From the NCBI RefSeq assembly GCF_900110945.1, contig NZ_FOFL01000007.1:58792-122791 (forward strand): a stretch of 64,000 bases of DNA. Reading direction: 5' to 3'. A model generated the notes under the pieces. It was given only the letters and a program-made list of their open reading frames with translations. It did no database searches and was not told where the DNA came from. This stretch comes from Devosia sp. YR412. Lineage in GTDB: Bacteria; Pseudomonadota; Alphaproteobacteria; Rhizobiales; Devosiaceae. The position numbers were made by a program, and so were the translations under genes. The first letter of the stretch is position 1. The number at the start of each line of letters is the position of its first letter. Below, in pieces: positions 8,585 through 17,836 of this stretch.

Positions 8585-9601
8585 ATGCAAAAAACGCTCG
8601 TAACCTTCGCAGTCGCGGCCTCGCTCGGCCTTGGCGCGACGGCTGCTCATGCAGCCACTCTCGACGACGTAAAGGCCAAGGACTACGTGCAGTGCGGCGT
8701 GACCGGCGGTGTGGCCGGCTTCTCGGCGCCTGATGCCAACAACGTCTGGACCGGCCTCGAAGTCGATTTCTGCCGTGCCGTCGCTTCGGCCATCTTCAAC
8801 GATGCCGAAAAGGTCCGCTACACCCCGCTCACCAGCCAGGAGCGTTTCGCTGCTCTCTCCGCCGGTGAAATCGACATCCTGTCGCGCACCACCACCTGGA
8901 CGATGAGCCGCGATACCGATCTGGGCATCAGCTTCGTCGGTACCATGTACTACGACGGCCAGGGCTTCATGGTTCGCGCTGCTGACGGCATTGCCTCGGC
9001 TCTCGACCTGTCCGGCGCCGCCATCTGCATCGAATCCGGCACCACCACCGAGCTGAACGCTGCTGATTATTTCGCGGCCAACAACCTCGAGTTTAACACC
9101 GTCGTGTTCGTCGACCAGGACGAAGTCGTGAAGGCCTATGAAGACGGCCGTTGCGACGTCTACACCACCGACGCTTCGGCACTGGCTGCTGAACGCTCCA
9201 AGTTCGCCGTTCCGGCTGACCACATCATCCTGCCCGAAATCATCTCCAAGGAACCCCTTGGCCCGGTGGTTCGCCAGGGCGACGACCAGTGGTTCAAGAT
9301 CAACCGTTGGGTCTATTTTGCACTGCTGGAAGCTGAAGAACTCGGCGTGACCTCGGCCAATGTCGACGAAATGCTCGGCTCGGACAACCCTGCCATCAAG
9401 CGCCTGCTCGGCGTTGAAGGCGACTTCGGCACCCCGATCGGCCTGACCAAGGACTGGGCTTACCAGGTCATCAAGCTGATCGGTAACTACGGCGAATCCT
9501 TCGAGCGCAACGTCGGCACCAACACCGACATCGGCCTCGAGCGCGGCCTGAACGCTCTCTGGAAAGACGGCGGCCTGCAGTACTCGGCACCGATCCGCTA
9601 A
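8585..9601 (+). CDS. aapJ: General L-amino acid ABC transporter, substrate-binding protein
   Basis: A 338-residue periplasmic binding protein. Residues 1-24 form a Sec signal peptide (hydrophobic, ending AAHA before ATLDDV). The mature chain shows family-3 binding-protein features: CGVTGGVAGFSAPD, TGLEVDFCRAVASAIF, DILSRTTTWTMSRD and the C-terminal GVEGDFGTPIGLTKDWAYQV typical of AapJ. It delivers a broad range of L-amino acids to AapQM. ATG 8585 follows an AGGAAAC ribosome site and starts the signal peptide; the longer frame upstream is not used. First gene of the aapJQMP operon. Confidence 0.94.
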   Translation: MQKTLVTFAVAASLGLGATAAHAATLDDVKAKDYVQCGVTGGVAGFSAPDANNVWTGLEVDFCRAVASAIFNDAEKVRYTPLTSQERFAALSAGEIDILSRTTTWTMSRDTDLGISFVGTMYYDGQGFMVRAADGIASALDLSGAAICIESGTTTELNAADYFAANNLEFNTVVFVDQDEVVKAYEDGRCDVYTTDASALAAERSKFAVPADHIILPEIISKEPLGPVVRQGDDQWFKINRWVYFALLEAEELGVTSANVDEMLGSDNPAIKRLLGVEGDFGTPIGLTKDWAYQVIKLIGNYGESFERNVGTNTDIGLERGLNALWKDGGLQYSAPIR

Positions 9602-9615
9602 GCGCGATCACAAGC

Positions 9616-9642
9616 CCGGCGCTCCTGTCACAGGAGCGCCGG
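9616..9642 (+). repeat. Hairpin between aapJ and aapQ
   Basis: A perfect 12-bp inverted repeat (CCGGCGCTCCTG / CAGGAGCGCCGG) with a 3-base loop, 15 bases after the aapJ stop. The following ATTTGGTTTTG is only partly T-rich. Such hairpins often stabilise the abundant binding-protein mRNA and attenuate readthrough into permease genes. Confidence 0.7.
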
Positions 9643-9788
9643 ATTTGGTTTTGAACGAGCGACCTCGAACTCTGTGATTGTACCGGCTTGGCCGGTGATG
9701 AATGCGTGGCGCAAGCCGCGTAGGTTTGTCGTTTCCGCAATCCAGCGTCGCAGCGGCGCTCGGCTCACAGCAAAGGAATGCATGCCCC

Positions 9789-11324
9789 ATGGCGGTGCAA
9801 GACAATATTGGTGGAGCGCCTCCGCGCACTTCACTGCTCAATGACCCGGTGTTCCGCGGCATTATCTATCAGGTGCTGGTCGCTGCTGCGGTGATCGGCT
9901 TCGCCGCCTGGATTGTGCTCAACACCGCACAGAACCTGGCGATGCAGAACAAGACGACAGGCTTTGATTTCCTGTTCCGCACGGCTGGCTTTGACATCAG
10001 CTTCACGCTGTTCCCCTGGAGCCGCACCTCGCTTTATTGGCAGGCCTTTGTGGCCGGGCTGCTCAACACCCTGCTGGTGGCGGTGATCGGCATCTTTTTT
10101 GCCACTATCATCGGTTTCACCCTCGGTATTGCGCGCCTCTCATCCAACTGGCTGATCTCGCGCGTTGCCACGGTCTATATCGAGACCATCCGCAACATCC
10201 CGCTGCTGCTGCAATTGTTCTTCTGGTACTTCGCCGTGCTGAAGGCCATGCCGGCAGTGCGCGACAGTTTCCTTCTGCCGCTGGGTATCTACATCAACCA
10301 GCGCGGCATCATGGTGCCCAAGCCGCTGCCCGACCATGAGTTCATCTGGGTCGCCGTGGCCTTCGTGCTCTGCCTCGTGGCGGCAATTGCCATCGGCGTC
10401 TGGGCCACCCGCCAGCGCACCCTGACCGGCCACTATCCAAGCTCGATCGTGCTCGCCGCCCGCGTCGCCAATGCCGTGGTCATGTTTGCCCTCGGCTATC
10501 TGGCCTTTGCGCTTCTGGGCCAGATCATCCCGGGCCTCGCCACGCCGATGGTTGCCGCTATTGCTGCCCTCGTTCTCGTCGCGATTTCTTTCACACCCTA
10601 CCGGCCCTATGCCGGCGCCTTTGTCGCCTCGGCCATCACCTTCGTCGTGGCGGCCTTCCTGCTCGGCGGCATGTTCAATGCCGTGCCGACCATCGCCGTG
10701 CAACTGGTGGCCCTGCTGATCGGCCTCGCCGTCGGCTGGATGATGCTCGAACGCATCGGTACCGCCCCGGTCGACGCCAGCAAGTTCCCCACGGCGCTGC
10801 CGATCCTCGTGGTCGTCGGCATTCCGTTGGTGCTCTATTGGCTGATCGGCGCCGAACTGGCCTTCGAGCCACCGGTGCTGCAGCGCTTCAACTTCCAGGG
10901 CGGCGTCCAGCTGCCGCCGGAACTGGTCGCCCTGGTGTTTGGTCTCTCGATCTATACCGCCGCCTTCATCGCCGAAAACGTTCGTGGCGGCATTCGTGCC
11001 GTCAGCCACGGCCAGACCGAGGCGGCCCAGTCGCTCGGCCTCAAGGAAGGGGACCGGCTGCGCCTGGTCATCGTCCCGCAGGCCATGCGCGTCATCGTGC
11101 CGCCGCTGACCAGTCAGTATCTCAACCTCACCAAAAACTCCTCGCTCGGCGCCGCCATCGGCTATCCCGAACTGGTCAACGTGTTCACGGGCACGACCCT
11201 CAACCAGACCGGCAAGGCGATCGAGGTGATTGCCCTGACCATGGCGGTCTATCTGACCTTCTCGCTGGTGACCTCGGCATTCATGAACTGGTACAACGGC
11301 CGCGTGGCCCTGGTGGAGCGGTAG
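9789..11324 (+). CDS. aapQ: General L-amino acid ABC transporter permease, expanded form
   Basis: A 511-residue inner-membrane permease. The N-terminal third matches AapQ (NTLLVAVIGIFFATIIGFTL near 93-112, then ETIRNIPLLLQLFFWY near 132-147). The C-terminal part carries FNFQGGVQLPPE (about 367-378), IAENVRGGIRA and the EAA loop GQTEAAQSLGLKEGD (about 408-422) that docks on the ATPase. AapQ proteins I know are close to 400 residues; here roughly residues 219-331 form an extra block with several strongly hydrophobic segments just before the usual ALPILVVVGIPLVLYW segment. ATG 9789 is the only start that places the N-terminus sensibly. Confidence 0.9.
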   Translation: MAVQDNIGGAPPRTSLLNDPVFRGIIYQVLVAAAVIGFAAWIVLNTAQNLAMQNKTTGFDFLFRTAGFDISFTLFPWSRTSLYWQAFVAGLLNTLLVAVIGIFFATIIGFTLGIARLSSNWLISRVATVYIETIRNIPLLLQLFFWYFAVLKAMPAVRDSFLLPLGIYINQRGIMVPKPLPDHEFIWVAVAFVLCLVAAIAIGVWATRQRTLTGHYPSSIVLAARVANAVVMFALGYLAFALLGQIIPGLATPMVAAIAALVLVAISFTPYRPYAGAFVASAITFVVAAFLLGGMFNAVPTIAVQLVALLIGLAVGWMMLERIGTAPVDASKFPTALPILVVVGIPLVLYWLIGAELAFEPPVLQRFNFQGGVQLPPELVALVFGLSIYTAAFIAENVRGGIRAVSHGQTEAAQSLGLKEGDRLRLVIVPQAMRVIVPPLTSQYLNLTKNSSLGAAIGYPELVNVFTGTTLNQTGKAIEVIALTMAVYLTFSLVTSAFMNWYNGRVALVER

Positions 11325-11328
11325 AACC

Positions 11329-12456
11329 ATGACCATGGACCTTGGCTTCGTTCGCAAGGAATTCGTGCCCTCCAAGCCGGCCCCCGGCCGCACCGGTGGC
11401 CCGATCCTCTGGGCGCAGAAGAACCTCTTCTCGACACCCACCGACACGCTGTTCACCGTGATCGGCATTCTGTTCCTGCTCTGGGCAGTGCCGCCGCTCT
11501 ATAACTTCATCATCGGTCACGCGGTCATGCCGGGTGGTACGGTGGAAGATTGCCGTGTCGAAGGGGCAGGGGCCTGCTGGGCCTATATCTACGCCCGCTT
11601 CAACTTCTTCATCTACGGCTTCTACCCGATCCAGGAATACTGGCGCCCCAATATCGTCTTCGTGATGCTGGCCGCGCTGATCATTCCGCTGCTGATGCCA
11701 ACCGCGCCGTTCAAGCGCATCAATGCCCTGCTGTTCTTCGTCGTCTTCCCCGTGGTCAGTTTCTACCTGCTGCACGGTGGCGTCTTCGGCATGCGCTATG
11801 TGCCGACCGAACAGTGGGGCGGGTTGATGGTCACCCTGATCATCTCGCTGGTCGGCATCATCTGCTCGATCCCGCTCGGCATCCTGCTGGCCCTTGGCCG
11901 GCAGTCCAAGCTCCCGATCATCAAGACGCTCTGCGTATTGTTCATCGAACTGTGGCGTGCCGTGCCGCTGATCACCGTGCTGTTCATGGCCTCGATCATG
12001 CTGCCGCTGTTCATGCCGGCCGGTACCACGGTCGACAAGCTGCTCCGGGCCCTCGTCGGCGTCACCCTGTTCTCCTCGGCTTATCTGGCGGAAACGGTGC
12101 GTGGCGGCTTGCAGGCCCTGCCGCGCGGACAGTTCGAGGCCGGTGCATCACTGGGCCTGGGCTACTGGAAAAGGACCTATTTCATCATCCTGCCCCAGGC
12201 GCTCAAGCATGTGATCCCGGGCATCGTCAACAACTTCATCGCCCTGTTCAAGGATACGTCCCTGGTCTCCATCGTCGGCATTTTCGATCTGCTCAATACC
12301 GTGCAGTCGGCCAGTTCCGACATCGAATGGGCATCACCGACCCAGGCAGTCACCGGCTATGTCTTTGCCGCGTTCGTCTTCTGGATTTTCTGTTTCGCCA
12401 TGTCCCGCTATTCGCTCTGGATGGAGCGGCGGCTGGATACCGGGCACAAGAGGTAA
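11329..12456 (+). CDS. aapM: General L-amino acid ABC transporter permease
   Basis: A 375-residue inner-membrane permease, second half of the AapQM channel. It has about eight hydrophobic segments; the core membrane domain (RAVPLITVLFMASIMLPLFM, near residues 207-226) is followed by the EAA loop GQFEAGASLGLGYWKRT (about 267-283), contacting AapP, and NNFIALFKDTSLVSIVG near 304. The length fits the family. It starts four bases after the aapQ stop and ends three bases before aapP, so translation is probably coupled across aapQMP. Confidence 0.93.
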   Translation: MTMDLGFVRKEFVPSKPAPGRTGGPILWAQKNLFSTPTDTLFTVIGILFLLWAVPPLYNFIIGHAVMPGGTVEDCRVEGAGACWAYIYARFNFFIYGFYPIQEYWRPNIVFVMLAALIIPLLMPTAPFKRINALLFFVVFPVVSFYLLHGGVFGMRYVPTEQWGGLMVTLIISLVGIICSIPLGILLALGRQSKLPIIKTLCVLFIELWRAVPLITVLFMASIMLPLFMPAGTTVDKLLRALVGVTLFSSAYLAETVRGGLQALPRGQFEAGASLGLGYWKRTYFIILPQALKHVIPGIVNNFIALFKDTSLVSIVGIFDLLNTVQSASSDIEWASPTQAVTGYVFAAFVFWIFCFAMSRYSLWMERRLDTGHKR

Positions 12457-12459
12457 GTC

Positions 12460-13260
12460 ATGAGCCAAGTTTCCGAAACCACCGTCGAACGCAATATCAA
12501 GACGTCCGGCATGCAGGTCTCCAAGACCGACGTGGCCATCGATGTGATCGGCATGCACAAATGGTATTCCGATTTCCATGTGCTGCGTGACATCAACCTC
12601 AAGGTTATGCGCGGCGAGCGCATCGTCATCGCCGGTCCCTCGGGCTCGGGCAAGTCGACGCTGATCCGCTGCATCAACCGCCTGGAAGAACACCAGGAAG
12701 GCCAGATCATCGTCAACGGCACCGAGCTGACGGCCGATCTCAAGCGCATCGACGACGTGCGTCGCGAAGTGGGCATGGTGTTCCAGCACTTCAACCTGTT
12801 CCCGCATCTGACCATCCTGCAGAACCTGACGCTTGCCCCAATCTGGGTGCGCGGCATTCCCAAGGCCGAGGCCGAGGCGACGGCCATGCACTATCTCGAA
12901 CGCGTCAAGATCCCCGAGCAGGCCAACAAGTTCCCCGGCCAGCTCTCCGGTGGCCAGCAGCAGCGTGTGGCCATTGCCCGCTCGCTCTGCATGAAGCCCT
13001 CGATCATGCTGTTCGACGAACCCACCTCGGCGCTTGACCCGGAAATGGTCAAGGAAGTGCTCGAAGTGATGATCAGCCTGGCCGAAGACGGCATGACCAT
13101 GATCTGCGTCACCCACGAAATGGGCTTCGCCCGCCAAGTGGCCAACCGCGTCATCTTCATGGACCAGGGCCAGATCATCGAGCAGAACGATCCGGAGAAT
13201 TTCTTCTCCAATCCGCAGCACGAACGCACCAAGCTGTTCCTCAGTCAGATCCTTCACTGA
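12460..13260 (+). CDS. aapP: General L-amino acid ABC transporter, ATP-binding protein
   Basis: A 266-residue ABC ATPase. Walker A is GPSGSGKST (about residues 59-67), the Q-loop lies in [10 protein letters not shown], the signature is [10 protein letters not shown] (about 164), Walker B is [12 protein letters not shown] (about 185) and the switch His is in [10 protein letters not shown] (about 220). The N-terminal ~30 residues before the domain are a short polar extension common in AapP. It powers amino acid import through AapQM. A mosaic hairpin repeat begins 18 bases after its stop. Confidence 0.95.
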   Translation: MSQVSETTVERNIKTSGMQVSKTDVAIDVIGMHKWYSDFHVLRDINLKVMRGERIVIAGPSGSGKSTLIRCINRLEEHQEGQIIVNGTELTADLKRIDDVRREVGMVFQHFNLFPHLTILQNLTLAPIWVRGIPKAEAEATAMHYLERVKIPEQANKFPGQLSGGQQQRVAIARSLCMKPSIMLFDEPTSALDPEMVKEVLEVMISLAEDGMTMICVTHEMGFARQVANRVIFMDQGQIIEQNDPENFFSNPQHERTKLFLSQILH

Positions 13261-13277
13261 CGCTCCGTGCAGCGGAT

Positions 13278-13340
13278 GAAAGGCTCCAGTGGAGCCTTTC
13301 AAGTCAGGGAAGGCCATGAGGCCTATGGCCGAGAATGGCC
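13278..13340 (+). repeat. Mosaic hairpin repeat, copy 1 (downstream of aapP)
   Basis: First module: a 10-bp stem GAAAGGCTCC / GGAGCCTTTC closing the loop AGT (13278-13300). After an 11-base linker comes the core GGCCATGAGGCCTATGGCC (13312-13330), itself able to pair GGCCAT with ATGGCC. Two more copies share the AGT loop and core but have different stem sequences. About 60 bases downstream lies another hairpin of CTCTCTC / GAGAGAG. The element may act as the aap operon terminator. Confidence 0.8.
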
Positions 13341-13481
13341 CACGCGTTCCACAAATGCGGTCCCTTTCTCCCCTGTGGGAGCACGAGGCTCTCTCTCACG
13401 AGAGAGGGCCTTTGCATTGTCCGGTGGAATTGACAGCTGCACGCCCCAAGCCGCCTTGACCCGGCGCCTTGCCCTGCCAAT

Positions 13482-14540
13482 ATGCAGGTCCCGAAGGGAA
13501 GCCGTGGATTGACCAGAGTTTTCAAGCGATTGCTGTCACTGACAGCAGGCCTTGCCTGCGCGCTGACGCTTGCCGCCACTCCGGCCTCCGCCCAGACCCT
13601 GCAGACCGTGCGCGAGCGTGGCTTCCTGATCTGCGGCGCGACCAATCCATTGCCGGGTTTTGCCCAGCAGGATAGCGAGGGCCGCTGGTCCGGCTTTGAC
13701 GTCGATCTCTGCCGCGCCATCGCCGCTGCCGTGTTCGGCGATCCCAACAAGATCGAATTCCGCTCGCTGCGCGGCGACTCCCGCTTTGCGCCGCTGCAAA
13801 CCGGCATGGTCGACGTCCTGACCCGCAACGGTCCCTGGACCGGGCAGCGCGACAGCCTCTATGGCGCCAGCTTTGTTGGCACGTCCTTTTTCGATGGTCA
13901 GGCGTTCCTTGTGCCGCAGAGCATGGGCGCCGTTTCGGCCTTCGAGCTCGACAATATCAGCATCTGCGTCGCCAATACCGGCGAGGAGCTCGAGCGCATC
14001 AGCGAGTTCTTCTTCGCCAATCAGGCCAGCTATACCGAAGTGCCCTATGAGGATGTCGCCGATCTTTCTGTGGCCTATCAGGCCGGCCGCTGCCAGGTGG
14101 TTTCGGCCTCCGGTCGCCAGCTGCAGGCCATCCGCCGCGCGCTGCCCGATCCTTCGGCCCATCGCATCCTGCCCGAACGCATCTCCAAGGAAGTGCTGGG
14201 CCCCGTCGTGCGCGACGGCGACCAGCAATGGTTCAACATTGTCCGCTGGACGCTGTTCACCCTGATCAATGCCGAGGAACTGGGCGTCACCGCTCCCAAT
14301 GTCGACTCGCTGCTGGCGGCACGGACCCCTGCCGTCCGCCGACTGCTCGGCGTTGAAGGCGATTTCGGCACGCCGCTCGGCCTGCGGCCAAGCTTTATGG
14401 CCGACGTGATCCGCGCAGTCGGCAATTACGGCGAGCTCTATGATCGTCACTTCGGTCCACTGACGGGCGCAGCCCTGTTGCGCGGCCAGAACGGGTTGTG
14501 GTCCAATGGTGGCCTGCTCTACGCAGCGCCAGTCCGTTAG
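13482..14540 (+). CDS. Orphan AapJ-like amino acid-binding protein
   Basis: A 352-residue periplasmic binding protein with a Sec signal peptide (LTAGLACALTLAATPASA, about residues 20-37, then QTLQTV). It is a paralogue of AapJ: both share the CGATN/CGVTG strand start, the xFDVDLCRAIA segment, the LPERISKEVLGPVVR region and the C-terminal GVEGDFGTPLGL block. It has no permease or ATPase of its own and lies 221 bases downstream of aapP, beyond a repeat element. It probably supplies an alternative substrate to AapQMP or acts as a sensor. An earlier in-frame start is not seen; a start a few codons later is possible. Confidence 0.88.
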   Translation: MQVPKGSRGLTRVFKRLLSLTAGLACALTLAATPASAQTLQTVRERGFLICGATNPLPGFAQQDSEGRWSGFDVDLCRAIAAAVFGDPNKIEFRSLRGDSRFAPLQTGMVDVLTRNGPWTGQRDSLYGASFVGTSFFDGQAFLVPQSMGAVSAFELDNISICVANTGEELERISEFFFANQASYTEVPYEDVADLSVAYQAGRCQVVSASGRQLQAIRRALPDPSAHRILPERISKEVLGPVVRDGDQQWFNIVRWTLFTLINAEELGVTAPNVDSLLAARTPAVRRLLGVEGDFGTPLGLRPSFMADVIRAVGNYGELYDRHFGPLTGAALLRGQNGLWSNGGLLYAAPVR

Positions 14541-14546
14541 CGGATT

Positions 14547-15263
14547 CTATTCGACAAAAACCAGGCTTACGCGCCTGTTCTGCTTGCCCTTTTTCTCGAT
14601 CTTGCCCAGCGCCAACCTACCGATTTCGCTGGTATTGCGCACATGCGTGCCGCCGCAGGGCTGCAGATCGACATCGCCGATCCGGATCAGTCGCACGCGA
14701 CCCTGGCCCATCGGCGGCTTGACGTTCATGGTCTTGATCATGCCGGGATTGGCTTCCATCTCGGCATCGGTGATCCACTCATGCGTCACCGCCAGATTGC
14801 GCCCGGCCAGCTCGTTGAGCGCCTGTTCGAGTTCAGCGAGATTGTCCGGCGCTTCCGGCATGTCGAAATCCAGCCGTCCCTTGTCCTCGCCGATCGACCC
14901 ACCGGTGACCGGATAGGCAAATACCACCGAAAGCAGATGCAGCGCCGTATGCATCCGCATCAGCTTGTAGCGTCGGTCCCAATCGATCTCGGCCACCACG
15001 GCCTCGCCAACCGCCGGCAGCGCCTGGCCCTCGGCCGGCACATGCACGATCTGTGTCTTGTCGCCATCGGGGTGGATCGCCGTGGCAATGGCGACCACCG
15101 AGCCATCGGCTCGCGTGATCCGGCCATTGTCGCCCGGCTGCCCACCCGATGCCGCATAAAACACCGTGCGGTCCAGCACCACGCCGCCCTCTGGCGTGAC
15201 GGCGATCACCGTCGCCGGTGTCGATTGCAGGTAGCTGTCGTCGCGGAACAGGAATTCGGTCAT
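14547..15263 (-). CDS. Alanyl-tRNA editing protein (AlaX-type)
   Basis: A 238-residue stand-alone editing domain homologous to the C-terminal half of AlaRS. The zinc-binding set is complete: H105 and H109 in MHTALHLL, then C203 and H207 in QPCGGTHV. The FYAASGGQPGDNG motif near residue 35 is also typical. It hydrolyses Ser- or Gly-mischarged tRNA-Ala in the cytoplasm. ATG 15263 starts the conserved domain; the longer frame up to 15428 is an overlap with the cardiolipin synthase gene. It follows that gene by eight bases, and ends six bases from the convergent binding-protein gene. Confidence 0.92.
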   Translation of the reverse strand: MTEFLFRDDSYLQSTPATVIAVTPEGGVVLDRTVFYAASGGQPGDNGRITRADGSVVAIATAIHPDGDKTQIVHVPAEGQALPAVGEAVVAEIDWDRRYKLMRMHTALHLLSVVFAYPVTGGSIGEDKGRLDFDMPEAPDNLAELEQALNELAGRNLAVTHEWITDAEMEANPGMIKTMNVKPPMGQGRVRLIRIGDVDLQPCGGTHVRNTSEIGRLALGKIEKKGKQNRRVSLVFVE

Positions 15264-15271
15264 GGAAAAAC

Positions 15272-16723
15272 TCAAAGCACGGGAGAGAGCAATTTCGCGG
15301 CCTGGGTGGCGAAGCGCAACGGCAGCGAGCGGCCTTTGACCTCGGCCATGTCGACCTGCCGGCACAGTTTGAAATCCTCGATCAACATGGCTTCCACATT
15401 GTTGATCGTCGTCTGGTCGGCAAACCACATGGTGATCTCGAAGTTGATCGCGAAGCTGCGATTGTCGAAATTGACGCTGCCGATGGAGGCGATCTGGTCG
15501 TCCATCAGCACCACTTTCTGGTGCAGGAAGCCGTCGGTGAAGCGATAGATATCGACGCCATGCTCCACCATGGCGTCGGCATGGGCAATGCTGGCCAGCC
15601 AGACCATCTTGTGGTCCGGCTCATTGGGCAGCATGATCCGCACATCGACGCCGCGTAGCTTGGCGGCAAACAGCGCCGTGCGGATATCGGTATCCGGCAC
15701 GAAATACGGGCTGACGATCCAGACGCGCTCGCGCGCCCGGCCGATGATATCGGTAAAGGCAATGGCGCATTCCTCCAGCTTGTCGGCCGGGCCACTGCCC
15801 ATCACCAGCACCGATTGATCGCCCGGCGTCGCCACTTCTTCGGGCGGCGCGGAGGGCAGGGTATCACCCGTCGCCCATTCCCAGTCTTCGCGGAACAGCA
15901 GCGCGCAGCCCAGTGCTGCCGGCCCCGAAACCCGCACATGCGTATCGCGCCAGCGCCCGAATTTCGGGTCTTCGCCCAGATATTCGACGCCCACATTATG
16001 CCCGCCGACCCAGGCGTGCTCGCCATCCACCACCACGATCTTGCGATGATTGCGATAGTTGATGCGGCTCGGACCATAGACCCGCAAGAACTTGTGCCGC
16101 TGGTTGAAGCCCGCCACCTTGACGCCGGCCTCGCGCAATTGCGTGCGATAGCGCTTGGGCATGCCCGAGCTGCCGATGTCGTCATACAGCAGGAAAACCT
16201 CCACCCCGGCCCTGGCCCGCTCGATCAGCCTTTTGGCCAGTTCCTCGCCCAGCGCGTCATCGCGGACAATATAGAACTGCACCAGCAGATATTTTTTGGC
16301 CGTCGCAATCCCCTCGAAGATGGAATCGAACGTCGCCTTGCCGTCGATCAGGATTTCCACTTCGTTGCCGTTGAGAAACGGCACTTCGGACACCTTGGTC
16401 TGCACCGGCCATTTGTGGCTGGTCTCGCGGTCTATCAGAGCCAGATCCTTGGCCCGCAGCGGCCGCGCGGCGCGGCCATTGCGGATGCGGTCGGTGGCAT
16501 AATCGTCGAACGCCTTCCAGCCCAGGATCAGATAAAGAAAGGCCGTCGGAAACGGCAGCAGCGCCAGCGCCAGGATCCAGGCGATGGAACCCTGCGAAGT
16601 CCGAGAATTCATTACCTCGCGCACCGCGCAGATGAAGGCCAGCAGGTAAATCGCCAGCGTAATCGCCGCCACGATGTGGAAGTCGGCGATGATCGCCCGC
16701 AGAATGTCGTCAATGCCTATCAA
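15272..16723 (-). CDS. cls: Cardiolipin synthase
   Basis: A 483-residue phospholipase D-superfamily enzyme that joins two phosphatidylglycerols into cardiolipin. Two N-terminal membrane segments (about residues 15-35 and 46-68) form the PLDc_N anchor. Two HKD motifs are intact: NHRKIVVVDGEHAWVGGHN (H226, K228, D233) and HQKVVLMDDQIASIGSVN (near residue 405). Length agrees with ClsA. The gene follows cysK after 66 bases and runs into the AlaX gene, so the three may form one transcription unit. Confidence 0.93.
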   Translation of the reverse strand: MIGIDDILRAIIADFHIVAAITLAIYLLAFICAVREVMNSRTSQGSIAWILALALLPFPTAFLYLILGWKAFDDYATDRIRNGRAARPLRAKDLALIDRETSHKWPVQTKVSEVPFLNGNEVEILIDGKATFDSIFEGIATAKKYLLVQFYIVRDDALGEELAKRLIERARAGVEVFLLYDDIGSSGMPKRYRTQLREAGVKVAGFNQRHKFLRVYGPSRINYRNHRKIVVVDGEHAWVGGHNVGVEYLGEDPKFGRWRDTHVRVSGPAALGCALLFREDWEWATGDTLPSAPPEEVATPGDQSVLVMGSGPADKLEECAIAFTDIIGRARERVWIVSPYFVPDTDIRTALFAAKLRGVDVRIMLPNEPDHKMVWLASIAHADAMVEHGVDIYRFTDGFLHQKVVLMDDQIASIGSVNFDNRSFAINFEITMWFADQTTINNVEAMLIEDFKLCRQVDMAEVKGRSLPLRFATQAAKLLSPVL

Positions 16724-16789
16724 GATGTGCCGCCTGACTCATGGAGCCGCACTCTATCAACAAGTACCTGCCGAACAATGGCGCTTGGT

Positions 16790-17836
16790 TCAGGCGCCGG
16801 GCTCGATCACGCTGGAAATATCGATCGGCGTGCGGCCTTCCATCCAGCTTGGCACCGGCAGGCCCTTGGCATGCAGGAATTCCGGGTTGAAGATCTTGCT
16901 GGCATAACGATTGCCATAGTCGCAGAGGATGGTGACGATGGTCTTGCCCGGTCCCAGGTCGCGCGCCATGCGCACCGCGCCGGCGATGTTGATGGCGCTT
17001 GAGCCGCCCAAGCACAGGCCTTCATGTTCAAGCAGGTCGAAAATATAGGGCAGGGCCTCGGCATCCGGAATCTGGTATGGATTGTCGATCTTGAGGCCCT
17101 CAAGATTGGCCGTGATACGGCCCTGGCCTATGCCTTCGGTGATCGAGTCGCCCGAAGATTTCAGCTCCCCATTGGCGAAATAATTGTAGAGCGCAGCGCC
17201 TTCCGGATCGGCCAGGCCGATCTTGACGTCAGGATTGCGCGACCGCAGCGCCTCGGCCACGCCGGCCAGCGTACCGCCCGAACCCACGGCGCAGATGAAG
17301 CCGTCGATCCGGCCATTGGTCTGCTGCCAGATTTCGGGGCCCGTGGTTTCCACATGCGCGCGCTTGTTCGACACATTGTCGAACTGATTGGCCCAGACGG
17401 CGCCCTCCGGCAGCTCGCGATTGAGCTTTTCCGCCAAGCGGCCGGAAATCTTGATGTAATTATTGGGGTTCTTGTACGGCTTGGCCGGCACCTCGATCAG
17501 CTCGGCGCCATATAGGCGCAGCGCGTCCTTCTTTTCCTGGCTCTGGGTTTCGGGAATGACGATCACCGTCTTGAAGCCCAGCGAATTGGCCACCAGTGTC
17601 AGCCCGATCCCCGTATTGCCGGCGGTCCCCTCGACGATCGTGCCGCCGGGTTTCAGAGCTCCCGACTTCACCATGTCATGAATGATGAACAGGGCAGCAC
17701 GATCCTTGACCGACTGGCCCGGGTTGAGAAACTCCGCCTTGCCCCAGATATCGCAGCCGGTCAGCGTCGAGACGCGATTGAGACGGATCAGCGGTGTGTT
17801 GCCGATCGCAGCGATGAGGTCTTTATGGTTGGCCAT
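16790..17836 (-). CDS. cysK: Cysteine synthase A
   Basis: A 348-residue PLP-dependent O-acetylserine sulfhydrylase forming cysteine from O-acetylserine and sulfide. The PLP lysine is K44 in NPGQSVKDRAA; the substrate loop EGTAGNTGIG lies near residue 64, the GSGGT phosphate cradle near residue 185 and a GGSSAIN motif near 278. At 348 residues it is longer than E. coli CysK (about 320) and fits the long alphaproteobacterial type. A cystathionine beta-synthase-like role is less likely because no CBS domain is present. Confidence 0.9.
   Translation of the reverse strand: MANHKDLIAAIGNTPLIRLNRVSTLTGCDIWGKAEFLNPGQSVKDRAALFIIHDMVKSGALKPGGTIVEGTAGNTGIGLTLVANSLGFKTVIVIPETQSQEKKDALRLYGAELIEVPAKPYKNPNNYIKISGRLAEKLNRELPEGAVWANQFDNVSNKRAHVETTGPEIWQQTNGRIDGFICAVGSGGTLAGVAEALRSRNPDVKIGLADPEGAALYNYFANGELKSSGDSITEGIGQGRITANLEGLKIDNPYQIPDAEALPYIFDLLEHEGLCLGGSSAINIAGAVRMARDLGPGKTIVTILCDYGNRYASKIFNPEFLHAKGLPVPSWMEGRTPIDISSVIEPGA

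Noticed and set aside
13360..13410. CRISPR-like or tandem repeat in the CTCTCTC/GAGAGAG region
   Set aside because: It is a single hairpin, not spaced repeats; no CRISPR array is seen anywhere in the window.
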